Of a DNA stretch of 64,000 bases, positions 35,601 through 46,900 are shown in pieces. The translations under genes were made by a program, and so were the position numbers. The first letter of the stretch is position 1. Each line of letters starts with the position of its first letter. The stretch spans positions 10,726,001 to 10,790,000 of the forward strand of contig CM060732.1 in assembly GCA_030704615.1 (NCBI GenBank). The letters are read 5' to 3'. The stretch is from Takakia lepidozioides. Its lineage: Eukaryota > Streptophyta > Takakiopsida > Takakiales > Takakiaceae. Under the pieces are notes generated by a model. It worked only from the letters and a program-made list of their open reading frames with translations. It made no database searches and had not been told where the DNA came from.

Positions 35601-35656
35601 GCACGAGCTAGCAAGATGACACTGGAGCTCGGTGGCATGGTGAGACGGACAAGGAG

Positions 35657-37222
35657 ATGGTGTCGGGATGGCATGCATCTGCCTTTTTGTGTATCTTGGC
35701 ATCGGGAGGTCAGGTTGGACCTACAACACGGATGACTGTAGGTGGAGTGTCTGAGGACCTTGAGGCTAGTGATGAGCCAGGTGGTGCCAGAGATATACAT
35801 GAGGATTCGGTTGTGTTGGACTACCTCCGCACTGGAGACACGACAGCTAGTGTGACTGCCAAGGAGAGGGATCGGATTCTGCAACGAGCCAAGAGGTTCA
35901 AGTGGGAGGGGATACACCTACTTCGAGTGTGGGAGGATGGTCGGGTAGGGATCGTGCCTCACCCAACACAACGTGCACGGTTTGTGCGGCATGCCTATGA
36001 GGAGTTGGGGCATTTTGGAGTGCGACGCACTCATAGTTTACTGCAGGGGCAGTATTGGTGGCATGGTATGCACACAGATGTGCAACAATTTGTGGCTAGG
36101 TGCATGGTGTGTGACAGGGTGCGTGCTTCATTCAACGCCCCTACACCACAGTTGCATCATTTACTCATCATGGGATTGGGCTACAGGTGGAGTCTTGACT
36201 TTGCAGGGCCGTTGCCACTGACGATGCGCCACCACATATATGTGTTGGTGATGGTGGAGCATTTCTCCAAGTGGATTGAGTTGGTTCCATTGCCTGACAA
36301 GGCTAGTGAGGGGGCTACGTATGCATTCTTGGATCGTGTACTTAGCCGATTCGGTGCTCCAGCTGAGGTACTCATGGACCAAGAGAGAGAGTTCTTGGGG
36401 GAGTTTCAGGCTTTGTGTGATAAAGCCTTGATAGACCACCGTACCACTTCTTGGGACCATCCTGAGGCCAATGGCTTGGCAGAGATAGTGGTTCAGACAG
36501 TGAAGAGGGGTTTGCGTAAGTATGGTTTGCAAAAGGGACACCTAGGAGATTGGGATCTTCAGGTACCTTGGTTAGCCATGGGCTACAGGTTTAGCAAGCA
36601 AGCATCACTTGCCTCCTTCTCACCATATTTCCTTCTCTTTGGCCGAGAGCCGGATTTGCCTGCATCTATTCGTAGGGAGGCTGCAGTAGTCCTGAACCTT
36701 GATGATCCGGATGTGTGGACACAGGCATGTGCCCAGCGGGCAGAGTTGTTCAAGAGAGTCATGCCTATGGTTTTTGAGAATCTTGCTATTGCCCAACATC
36801 GAGACACATTGAGGTATGCCACTATAAGTGGAGGGGGATATCGGCCAGGTGTTCGGCGTTTCCACCCTGGGGACTATGTGTATCTGCAGCAGACAGCGCC
36901 TACGACCTTGGATGTCACCGCAGGACGTGTGATTCTAAGGGTCAGGGAGGTGTTGCCTTCAGGAGTGTTGATTCTGGAGGGTCCAGATGGCATGGTATGG
37001 AAGGACCATGTGCGTAATTGTACGTCATGTCACCTTCCACATGTGGATAGGATGATAGATCCCAACCTTGCAGTGGTACCTGCAGGGTTGCGTTGCATGC
37101 TATGTGGGCATGCTTGTGGTGCCGCCACTATGCTGGTGTGTGATCGATGCTCAAGAGGTTGGCACATGGGATGCTTGATACCACCTCTTGAGGGGGTTCC
37201 TGATGGAGATTGGTTATGTTAA
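35657..37222 (+). CDS. Ty3/gypsy integrase with C-terminal PHD finger
   Basis: A single 521-codon frame. H2C2 zinc module: HAYEELGHFG then CMVCDRVR. Core DDE residues: SLDFAGPLP, VLMDQEREF, and Glu in EANGLAEIVV. The GPY/F-like part is followed at 37090-37219 by a PHD-type zinc finger: CMLCGHACG, CDRCSRGWHMGC and GDWLC. The final C-x2-C pair is broken, because a TAA (37220-37222) stands directly after WLC and the next codons in the same frame still read RC. A PHD finger reads histone H3 tails in known proteins and could guide integration. The short intergenic distance to the polypurine tract (37483-37497) supports this as the element's natural end. Confidence 0.85.
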   Translation: MVSGWHASAFLCILASGGQVGPTTRMTVGGVSEDLEASDEPGGARDIHEDSVVLDYLRTGDTTASVTAKERDRILQRAKRFKWEGIHLLRVWEDGRVGIVPHPTQRARFVRHAYEELGHFGVRRTHSLLQGQYWWHGMHTDVQQFVARCMVCDRVRASFNAPTPQLHHLLIMGLGYRWSLDFAGPLPLTMRHHIYVLVMVEHFSKWIELVPLPDKASEGATYAFLDRVLSRFGAPAEVLMDQEREFLGEFQALCDKALIDHRTTSWDHPEANGLAEIVVQTVKRGLRKYGLQKGHLGDWDLQVPWLAMGYRFSKQASLASFSPYFLLFGREPDLPASIRREAAVVLNLDDPDVWTQACAQRAELFKRVMPMVFENLAIAQHRDTLRYATISGGGYRPGVRRFHPGDYVYLQQTAPTTLDVTAGRVILRVREVLPSGVLILEGPDGMVWKDHVRNCTSCHLPHVDRMIDPNLAVVPAGLRCMLCGHACGAATMLVCDRCSRGWHMGCLIPPLEGVPDGDWLC

Positions 37223-37482
37223 CGCTGCTTGGGATAGTGGCAGTGGATATGACTAGTGGCAGCTAACAAGACATGGGAGGCCAAGCTCATAAGAGTCAAT
37301 ACCCGAGATCTCAGGCTCAAGTTCACAGGTTGCAAGACGGCGATTAATGATGGGGCAACTCTTGTATCCGGCCTCTTGATCTATCGAGTTTGAGTGTAGT
37401 AGGGACAGTGGTGGAGGACTTAGTGAGGCTATGGCCACTATCACATCTTGTGGCTACCTGGACTTAGAGGGACCTAAGCGCC

Positions 37483-37497
37483 AGCTAGGGGGGCGAT
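37483..37497 (+). other. Polypurine tract before the LTR
   Basis: AGCTAGGGGGGCGAT directly precedes TGTGATGGAC. This is the expected layout of a polypurine tract followed by the 5'-TG of a 3' LTR, about 260 bp after the integrase stop. Confidence 0.65.
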
Positions 37498-38000
37498 TGT
37501 GATGGACTAGTGGCTGCACTAGTGGTGACTACTGGTTATCTAGTGGCAGCCTAGTGGTGGACTAGTGAAAGACTAGTGTTTGGTGTGCAAATATATTGTG
37601 TGGTTTTGGACAGCGATGTAGTTGTGTAGCGATATGTATGCGCACGACAGCTGTCAAGTTATTTTACCACTAGTGTAAAGTTAGCTGGGAAATAGCTAGT
37701 TTTTATATATTGACATTTGGGATTGACCCAAGTGTCAATCCAGGGGCCAATACATGTTTGGGCACCTGACGTTGTTATCTTCACGGCAGATCGCGGTGGG
37801 CTCATCTTTCTCGAGTTGAGCCTCACCGTAACAAAGTGGATTACTCCCCTGCAGGTAATCTTTTCTGGTTTTCAGCCCAATTCTTAACTTTGGGGGAGAC
37901 CAGCCTGCAGGTAATTCCTTTGGACAGAATGTTGTTGGGGCCTATATGTACCTCTATTTGCTCCATTTTTTAACCTTCAGTGAATGGCGTGGTTTCCTGA
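37498..38000 (+). repeat. LTR shared between an integrase-bearing and a gag-bearing element
   Basis: Starts TGTGATGGACTAGTGG and is rich in CTAGTGG repeats (37504-37580). A TATA-like TTTTTATATATTGACA lies near 37702. The right boundary is not resolved, because no second LTR of this family is in the window. Integrase lies to the left and gag to the right on the same strand, as in tandem elements sharing one LTR. 38000-38660 is then the leader. Confidence 0.5.
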
Positions 38001-38663
38001 GGTGGTTCCATTTTGAGGAATGGCTAGTGGACGTAAAGAGGCACTGGCGGACCCTGTGGAGGCTTGCATGGGGCCTTGGAGGCCAAGTTTCATGAGCTCG
38101 TGGAGGGCGGTTTGAGGAGTGTCTACAGGATGCTCCCATGGTCATGCAAGTGAGAGAAGTGAGAAAAAAGAGGGTGTTGGGATGAGAGCATGCTGGGGAT
38201 AGGCATTGCTTTAGCTTCCCTTCCTCGTAGCTTTCCACCTTCTCTGTAGGCCGAGACCTTTCCATAGGTGGAGGCAAGAGTCAGTCCGGTTTTGGGCTGG
38301 GTTGCAGGAGCGACACTGTGGAGTTGTTTTTGGTGTGGGGGAATTGTTGTTTTCATTCTTGTGTTTGGATCCCCTCCACACCTGCATGCTTGATTGTGCG
38401 CCATGCTAGTTTTGTGTGGGCGCTTGATTTTATAGGTGGTTGACTCGGGCTTGATCGCCGATCCAACCCTAGAGCATGCTGTCGATGGTGAGGCTGGGTT
38501 GATGACCAGTCAGACCATCTTTGTTTCTCTTGTGGTGAGGTTGGAGGTAATGACCAGCCAACCATGGGAGTGCCTGCGGTGGATACAGGTGCAGGTGCAG
38601 GCTATGTTAGGAACCTAGTATTCCAAACCATAAGCCGCATCAGGTTCTCTACCCGGTTATCTT

Positions 38664-40073
38664 GTGGAGAGGGGGAAAGTGTCAGTACGAGCACTAGCGA
38701 TACTAGCGGGTATACGAGACGAGGTGTGGTTTAGGCCACCTTCACCTCCTGTGTCTTCTACGGAAGGTTCTGATTCGGATTGTAAATCAGGAGGACTCAC
38801 ACCGGCGGTGCAAGTTGTTTCATTGCCATTATTGTGGGACACAATGGAGGAGATGTATGGAGCCACCAAGGGGCCACGTAGGTACTCTGGGGCGGTGGGC
38901 ACCATTGAGTTGGATGATTTTATCCAAGAGTTTGATAGTTGGTGTGACTTGCAGCAAATGCGCAATCCACAACTGTCTACGCCTTTTATGGCATGGAAGG
39001 GGTTGTTTCAGCACCTTGAGGGGCCGCCCATGGATGATTACCATGAGTTTAGGCGGGGGCACGATGTTGAGGTCGAGGAGTGGAGGATGTACTGGTCACC
39101 CGACTATGTCTCCATCACTAGAGGCACTAGAGCCACAAGGGCAGCAGCCACATCGGCAGTTGCACCAGCAGCAGCAGCTACAACAACAGCTTCCACGAGC
39201 AGTAGTGGGACTAGTGGTACAGCAATTACGACGTCCACCCAAGCTACTACTGCACCAGCACCAGTGGCAATGCCTGCCTTCAACCCTGTTGTGGAGTTCT
39301 TCGAAGAGTTGAGAAGGAACTACCAAGGGGTGAGGACAGAGAAGTTGAGGAGCTTGCAAGAGTTCCAACGGAAGCCTACTGAGAGCTTGAGGGAGGCTTT
39401 CACTCGCATGAGGCGCTTGATTAATGTAACCCAAGGGGTTACGGAGGCTCAGGCAGTCCAGTTCTGGTACGGGATATTGGACAAGGAGCTGAGGAGAAGG
39501 GTGCGGGATGCAACTCTCCTACAAGTGGCCCAACCCACCTTAGCAAATGTGTTTTTGCTGGCAGAACGGATAGAACTCAACATGGTGGAGGAACAAGTGG
39601 TCATGGTGAGATTTGCTAAGGAGGCACCACAAGGTAGTGGTGTTCTTAGCCAAGCACTACCTCAACATGCTCAAGGCAACAAGAGGGCTCAGGTGAAGCC
39701 CAGGGAAGGACAGAGAGGACCTCAGATGCAGGGGTCTCTCCCTTCATTTGCTGGCCAACAACGGGCGGATTTGGTGTGTTGGACATGTGGAGGACCCCAT
39801 GTCAAGAAGGATTGCCCAGAGGGAGGCAATGGTTTGGCACCGGCACAGCCTGCACAGTTGCAGTGTGGGCATTGTGGCAAGTACGGGCATGGAGAGGTTC
39901 AGTGCTATGGTTTGCATCCTGAGTTACGCCCAGGCCAGTTCCAAGGGAACAATGGTGGCCGGGTCGAGGTGGAGCAGCCTAGAGAGGACGAGGTGGCCAG
40001 GCACGAGGTGCAGGTCAAGGGCAAGCTCAACATGGCCAAGCAAGGCATTCCTGGAAAAACACATACTGGGTGA
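38664..40073 (+). CDS. gag polyprotein with two zinc knuckles
   Basis: A 469-codon frame. A Thr/Ala/Ser-rich low-complexity linker (39110-39270) precedes a retrotransposon-gag domain (LRSLQEFQRKPTESLREAFT, VQFWYGILDKELRRRV). Two CCHC-type knuckles follow: CWTCGGPHVKKDC (spacing one shorter than usual) and CGHCGKYGHGEVQC. The last 15 codons (from 40026) belong to the inserted transposase segment, so the gag end is chimeric. Protease and RT are absent downstream. Confidence 0.8.
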   Translation: MERGKVSVRALAILAGIRDEVWFRPPSPPVSSTEGSDSDCKSGGLTPAVQVVSLPLLWDTMEEMYGATKGPRRYSGAVGTIELDDFIQEFDSWCDLQQMRNPQLSTPFMAWKGLFQHLEGPPMDDYHEFRRGHDVEVEEWRMYWSPDYVSITRGTRATRAAATSAVAPAAAATTTASTSSSGTSGTAITTSTQATTAPAPVAMPAFNPVVEFFEELRRNYQGVRTEKLRSLQEFQRKPTESLREAFTRMRRLINVTQGVTEAQAVQFWYGILDKELRRRVRDATLLQVAQPTLANVFLLAERIELNMVEEQVVMVRFAKEAPQGSGVLSQALPQHAQGNKRAQVKPREGQRGPQMQGSLPSFAGQQRADLVCWTCGGPHVKKDCPEGGNGLAPAQPAQLQCGHCGKYGHGEVQCYGLHPELRPGQFQGNNGGRVEVEQPREDEVARHEVQVKGKLNMAKQGIPGKTHTG

Positions 40074-41757
40074 AGGGGATGCGGCACAACCAATGCTGGA
40101 CGCAGATTCGCTTGATGCAGTGATCGACCATTTCTCCGTGTTGAACTCTCCAAATATTCAAAACCAGGTGAATGCACTCAGAATGGGCACAGGCAGTATA
40201 GGATTCATGGACAACATTATGGACCTCAAACGGAGGAGTCGCTATGAATTCATTCAAAACAGTATCTTCCTGGCCAGGGCTCGTTCAAGGTGTATTTGTT
40301 CAAGATGTCCACAGTGGGCGAAGGCAGTGGTGTTAGCATTGTCCGCCGAATGCAACCTGGAGGAGATTTGGCAAAATGTTGGTTAATGTTTGATCACTGC
40401 AAACGGGTGAAGGGTTGGACAACCATGGCTTGCCATGTGTACAATCCAGTGTACCAGCGTGTGCTTTCCATAACAACTTGTGATATGCAGTCGGAGGACA
40501 CTGAATCCCAAATGCTGATGTGGAATTCTCTCCTAGGCATCATGCAATGCAATGGAATGCAAAACACAAATTTTGCGGGGTTCATGGCTGATAGTGCACA
40601 GGCAAATTTCAATGCAGTGCGGCGAGTCTTTAGATGGGGGGATCCTAAAGTGCCAATGGAAAATAGGGAGCGCACATGCCTCTTCCATTGGAGTCAATCT
40701 TTGGCACGTCATACAAAGCGCTGCATTCGACCTGACCTTCAGTTGGAGCATAGAAGGCTCTGCCTCAAGTACAAAAATGCCACCTCAATGGGAGAAGCTG
40801 AGAGCACTTACCAAGCAATCCGGGCTTGGTGGTTCTCCTCTGGTGCTGCTACTGGGATCCAGCTGAAGGAGTTGGAGGACTGGTTGGATTTCTAGCACTT
40901 CAAGTACAGACAGTGGGGAGCTTTCATGACGACAGTAAGCCTCTTCAATCCCAGAAACACAAATTTCACTTTGCATCGTGCATGTTCCAATTCCTTTGGG
41001 GTTGTTGGATTGTCACTTGCAGAACCTCTGCCATTTCCTTTCGTTCCTCACATTTGCGTGCATTGCCTCCTTCAGGACATGTCCTTGGAGGACTTGGCCG
41101 ACATGCCTTCATGTAATTTGGCAGAGACTGTTCACAACGCCTGGATGCAGCAGTCTACCAAAGCAGGACGTGACTTGTATGTTGCCACTGTAGATGACAT
41201 GGTGCGGGCACTTACACAACAAACCAGATACCGGAATTTTTCTGATGGGATGGGGCGGAGGCAAGGGCCCTGATACGACATTGTTGATGCTAAGGGCTGC
41301 AAGTAGGTCCGGAGACCCTTCGAAGATGGCGAGAGCTCTGAACAGGTGGACTGAAGGCTCCCCTTTGCAATCCAGGGTCCCCTATTTGGAAGGCGAGGAA
41401 ACATTTGGATCATGCAAAAGGAAATTGAACACTCCTCCAGGGTCGGATGGAGATTCCCACCGCCCCGACAGGGTCAATTTCTCAGTACCAAAGGTGTCTC
41501 CGGTGCATACTAAGTCATGTGCCCGCCCCTTCCCAGGTGGGTCCTCTTCCAGTGGAGCAGGTGCAAATCATGCAAGCACAGCAGCACCGGCACAGCCTGC
41601 ACAGTTGCAGTGTGGGCATTGTGGCAAGGACGGGCATGGAGAGGTTCAGCGCTATGGTTTGCATCCTGAGTTACGCCTAGGCCAGTTCCAAGGGAACAAT
41701 GGTGGCCGGGTCGAGGTGGAGCAGCCTAGAGAGGACGAGGTGGCCAGGCACGAGGTA
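39838..41757 (+). repeat. 170-bp gag zinc-knuckle segment, two direct copies
   Basis: 39838-40010 and 41586-41757 are nearly identical (GCACAGCCTGCACAGTTGCA ... GAGGTGGCCAGGCACGAGGT). The plus-strand transposase lies exactly between them. Too long for a target-site duplication; more like a segmental copy. Confidence 0.85.
40026..41585 (+). pseudogene. DDE-type (MULE-like) transposase, plus copy
   Basis: Reads MGTGSIGFMDNIMDLKRRSR and YEFIQNSIFLARARS, then a frame change near 40290. It goes on MQPGGDLAKCWLMFDHCKRV, SITTCDMQSEDTESQ, FAGFMADSAQANFNAVRRVF and ERTCLFHWSQSLARH, then after breaks NLAETVHNAWMQQS and YVATVDDMVRAL. Recurrent Asp residues and the FHW box fit an RNase H-fold transposase related to MULE-type elements. 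The exact superfamily is unresolved. It is flanked on both sides by copies of the same 170-bp gag segment. Confidence 0.55.
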
Positions 41758-41759
41758 GC

Positions 41760-43583
41760 AACAAATTTGGTAGTGTAGTGAGATAGACTCTGCATCCAAT
41801 GGAATCCATAGGATCTCTCTTTCCCCTCCATTGGAACATTGGGGTCCTCACCGTACACACGCCGCACCATTGCCCAGTTGGCCTGAGCATTGTCTGCCAT
41901 GAATCCCCTGAAATTGGGCTTTGCCAATCCCGCCCTTGCCATCTGCTCGTTTATGCCCTCCCACAGATGCATCTCCGACTGTGTGTCCTCCCCTTTCATC
42001 TCACAGATTGCAATCGTCATGAGCCTCTGCGAGTGATAGTCATAAACATGCGCACCCATAGTCACCCACTGATGGTTTGTAATTCGCTTGATGTGATAAA
42101 ACATCACCCAAGCATTCGACAAGTTTCCAGTTGTCATGCGAGTGACCAAGTCGACTCTACTCCCAAGCCCCACACGTCGACATTCACCTCCAAGATTGAG
42201 TGCATGTCCGACCCCCGGCCGAACTCCTGCTTGCAAGATATGATGTGATTCCACACATTCGGACTACAAACGTGCGAGACGGACTCCAACAGGTCAAGCA
42301 TCTCCTCTTTCGTTCAAGGGCACTTGGTCTGAACCATCTTCAGACATGATTTTGCCAAGAGCAATCTTGTGGGCTGCCTTCAGCTGAATCTGCTTTGGTC
42401 TGGCTCCGGGGCTCAATTTCACCTCCTCTTTTATGATGTCATGTGCTTCCTGCACAGCCTCACGCATGTTGCCTCTCGCCAAGGGATGGCAGTGGACCCC
42501 AGCGTGTATGCAAGCTCTAGTCAAGTCCGGGAGCAAATCGATTACGTAATATTGCTTGGCTCTACACATGGACATGCACGTCGGTGGTTCTTTGCTATGT
42601 GCGCATTTGAAAGTACCCGCAGGAGCTTGGCTGGAGACAATGAATGGATGATGGGTTGTGCCAGTCCAATCCGTCTCGTTTCTCCGCCCTCCTTTGGAAA
42701 GAAAGTGGAAGCAGGCAGGATTGAGGCACCTCAGCTTCCCCGCACAGAGGACGTATCGTACACAAACACCATCAACAATTTTCATGCTACTTGTCTTCGT
42801 CACACACCAGGGGTGTCCGTCATGCTTTCGATCCATGTCTGTTAACATCCCTGAGGCTTTGTTTGACGAAGTAATAGGTGGAAACTCAAAGATGACATTG
42901 CCATCGACTTCGGGAGGCAGATACGTTACCTTCCTGACTGGAAATTTGGCATAGTCGAGAGCATGCAGCTCGGAGCGAGAACCATCGAGGTGATGTTGCC
43001 GTAGGAGCTGCACAATGGACCGGGTTGGAGTTATGCTCGAGGGTACATGCGTAGCACCTGCAAAGACGTCCATGTCGGGTTTGAACGACCGTGTGGAGGA
43101 CATGGGGACCTCAATGCACTCATATTCCTCATCTGAAATGTCGAATACGTCCACACGAGAAGCTATGGAGGGTCTTGACGGTCCAGGTCGGGAATGATTA
43201 TCGTTGCATACCTCTCTGTTGGCAGTGGCCGCCTGTCGGTTTCCCGACTCCTTTGTGGATGGTGTGGGCAGCGACTGATTCGGAAAGGGAATGGGCATTC
43301 CCACATCTCGGTACAGGATGGTGTCTGATGGGGGTACGTACCATTCGATTCCGCAACCTCCGTCGTTACCTAGCACGACAATGGTCTTGTCAACCTGTCC
43401 AGGAACATCCTTCCTTTCTTCTTCCAAATAAACTGTGCCCGGTTTGAGCTTGAATTTGGAACAAAGGTAAGTTTCAGTCACTCTGCAAAGTCCTCCCTCG
43501 TTTGGGATCCAGGCTCTCCCAAGTTGCGGAGGACAACAAACTATAGGAATTCGGAGCCATCGAACACCGCACGAAGTTGGCAA
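41760..43583 (-). pseudogene. DDE-type (MULE-like) transposase, minus copy with N-terminal zinc region
   Basis: A 429-codon frame from 43583 holds a Cys/His cluster: CLNPACFHF, CAHSKEPPTCMSMC and HAGVHCHPLARG, probably DNA-binding. After a frame change near 42280 it continues with TGNLSNAWVMFYHIKRI, AICEMKGEDTQSEMHLWE, FRGFMADNAQANWAMVRRVY and ERSYGFHWMQSLSHY. This matches the plus copy box by box. It breaks off at 41760 against the gag segment. The longer N-terminus shows what the plus copy has lost. Confidence 0.6.
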
Positions 43584-43950
43584 GTGCGAGGTTCAGTATA
43601 GCGACAGACCAAGGCTCACAGGCACCATCTAAGTGGATCTGCGGAGTCCATCGACGATTGGAAGTCGCACATTGAAGTGGAAAGTATTGTTTCAAGCTAC
43701 AAGCATGAAGGTGGGAGGTGTGATTCCATATCTAGCAAGTATGACAATGATGGCCGATTCGGCGACGAAATAACATTTCCTGACAGTTTCTCCTGAGGGT
43801 GGATCAACCAGTATTCGCGGTGCAGACATGAACGTTCGCACTGACAAGTGCCAGGACTGGTAGTTAAAACGGTTAGACAACCAAGTTGTGCTCATTAAGA
43901 CAGACCGCAATTGTGTTGTTTCGGAACAATGCAACCCATTGAACATGGCT

Positions 43951-46900
43951 GAACGGGAATGCGGTCCCGCATCTCAGTTCGACATGAACCTCTCGTTGAT
44001 TGTGCTCGGAAATGAGACACCGCATTTCCGTCAACAGAGAAACCAAAATACTGGTGCAACGGAAATGCGGTAGCACATTTGAGTCCACTGTAAAAGCAGG
44101 CCCATGGTCGAACGGAAATGTGGTATCGCATTTAGGTCCAACGGGACTAGGAACACACGGTAGAAATAATTGCGACAACGCATTTTCATCGCCTAGGACA
44201 ATTTGGATAGGAAGGAACGGAAAAGCGGTGCCGAATTCCGTCCGGTCTCTTTCAATGGAATCCAGTGGACACAAATGAGGTTCCGCATTTCCGTCCGGTG
44301 TGTTACTTTCGATTGCTGTTGGACGGAAATACGGCGCCACATTTCCGTTTTGCATCTTAGTCATGCACCAGTGCGACGGAAATGCGGCACCGCATTTCCG
44401 TCCAGGGGAAACCTTTATACTCTCCAAAACGGAAATGCGGTGCCGCATTTCCATCCAACAAGTACGGTATGTGACAGTGGAACGGAAATGCGGTACCACT
44501 TTTCCATTCTGATTGAAAATCATGAACTATTCGAACTAAAATGCGGCACAACATTTTCGTACGAGTCGCACCTTCCGACATTCCACAACGGAAATGCGGC
44601 GCCACATTTCCGTTTTGTATCTCAGGCATGGAGATGTGGGACGGAAATGCGGCACATCATTTTCGTTCAACAACTAAGGAATGGAAGAAAGAATCGAAAT
44701 GCGGTACCGCATTCCCGTTCTGATTGAAAATCATGAACCACTGGAACTGAAATGCGGCACCGCATTTTCGTCCGAGTCGCACCTTCCGACATTCCAGAAC
44801 GGAAATGCAGCACCGCATTTCCGTTTTGTATCTGTGGCATAGAGCTGTGGGAGGGAAATGCGGTGCCGCATTTCCATCCGGGGAGACCTTCATACTCTCC
44901 AGAACGGAAATACGGTACCACACTTCGGTCCCACAGCAAAAATCGTGAACAAAAATCCCGTTCTGACTGAAAATCGTGAACCACCGGAACTGAAATGCAG
45001 CACCGCATTTCCGTCCGAGTCGCCTTCCGACATTCCAGAACGGAAATGCGGCGACGCATTTCCGTTTTGTATGTGTGGCGGGGAGCTGTGGGACGGAAAT
45101 GTTGCAATGCATTTCCGTCCGGGGGATACCTTCATACTCTCCAGAACGGAAATGCGGTACCGCATTTCCATTTTGACTGAAAATTGTGAACCACTGGAAC
45201 TGAAATGCAGCACTGCATTTCCGTCCGAGTCGCACCTTCCGACATTCCAAAACGGAAATGCGGCGCCGCATTTCCGTTTTGTATCTCAGGCATGGAGCTG
45301 TGGGACGGAAATGCGGCACCGCATTTCCGTTCGGGTGAGACCTTCATACTCTCCAGAACGGAAATGCGGCACAATATTTCTGTTCAACAACTAAGGTACG
45401 TGAAGGTGGAATGGAAATGCGGTACCGCATTTTCGTTCTGATTGAAAATCATGAACCACTGGAACTGAAATGCGGCACCGCATTTCCGTCCGAGTCGCCT
45501 TCCGACATTCCAGAACGGAAATGCGGCGCCACATTGCCGTTTTTTATCTGTGGCGTGGAGCTGTGGGACGGAAATGCGGCACTGCATTTCCGTCCGGGGG
45601 AGACCTTCATACTCTCCAGAACGGAAATGCGATACCGCATTTCCGTTCTGACTGAAAATCGTGAATCACCGGAACTGAAATGCAGCACCGCATTTCCGTC
45701 CGAGTCGCCTTCCGAAATTCCAGAACGGAAATGCGGCGCCGCATTTCCGTTTTGTATCTAGGCGTGGAGCTGTGGGACGGAAATGCAGCACTGCATTTCA
45801 GTCCGGGGGAGACCTTCATACTCTCCAGAACGGAAATGCGGTACCGCATTTCCATTTTGACTGAAAATCGTGAACCACTGGAACTGAAATGCGGCACTGC
45901 ATTTCCGTCCGAGGCGCACCTTCCGACATTCCAGAACGGAAATGCGGCGCCACATTTCCGTTTTATATCTCAGGCATGGAGCTATGGGACGGAAATGCGG
46001 CACAACATTTCTGTTCAACAACTAAGGTATGTGAAGGTGGAATGGAAATGTTGTACCGCATTTCCGTTCTGATTGAAAATCATGAACCACTGGAACTGAA
46101 ATGCGGCACCGCATTTCCGTTCGAGTCGCACCTTCCGACATTCCAGAACGGAAATGTGGCACCGCATTTCCGATTTGTATCTGTGGCATGGAGCCGTCGG
46201 AGGGAAATGCGGTGCCACATTTCCGTCCGGGGGAGACCTTCATACTCTCCAGAACAAAAATACGGTACTGCATTTCCGTCCCACAGCGAAAATCGTGAAC
46301 CACCGGAACTAAAATGCGGCACTGCATTTCCGTCCGAGTTACACCTTCCGACATTCTTGAACGGAAATGCGGCGCCGCATTACCGTTTTATATCAGAGGC
46401 ATGGAGCTGTGGGACGGAAATGCGGCACCGCATTTCCGTCTGGGGGTGACCTTCATACTCTCCAGAACGGAAATGCGGTACCGCATTTCCGTCCCACAGC
46501 GAAAATCTTGAACCACCGGAACTGAAATGCGGCACTGCATTTCCGTCCGAGTCGCACCTTCCGACATTCCAGAACGGAAATGCGGCGCCGCATTTCCATT
46601 TTCTATCTTAGGCATGGAGCTGTGGGACGGAATTGCGGCTCCGCATTTTCGTCCAGGGGAGACCTTCATACTCTCCAGAACGGAAATGCGGTACCGCATT
46701 TCCGTTTTGATTGAAAATCGTGAAGCATTGGAACAGAAATGCGGCACCGCATTTCCGTCCGAGTCGCCTTCCCACATTCCAGAACGGAAATGTAGCGCCA
46801 CATTTCCGTTTTGTATCTGTGGCGTTGAGGATTGGGACGGAAATGCGGCACTGCATTTCCGTCCAGGGGAGACCTTCATACTCTCTAGAACGGAAATGTT

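Noticed and set aside
38815-39312. 165-codon frame within the gag region
   Set aside because: Alternative frame of the real gag; His/Gln/Leu-rich strings come from the low-complexity linker.
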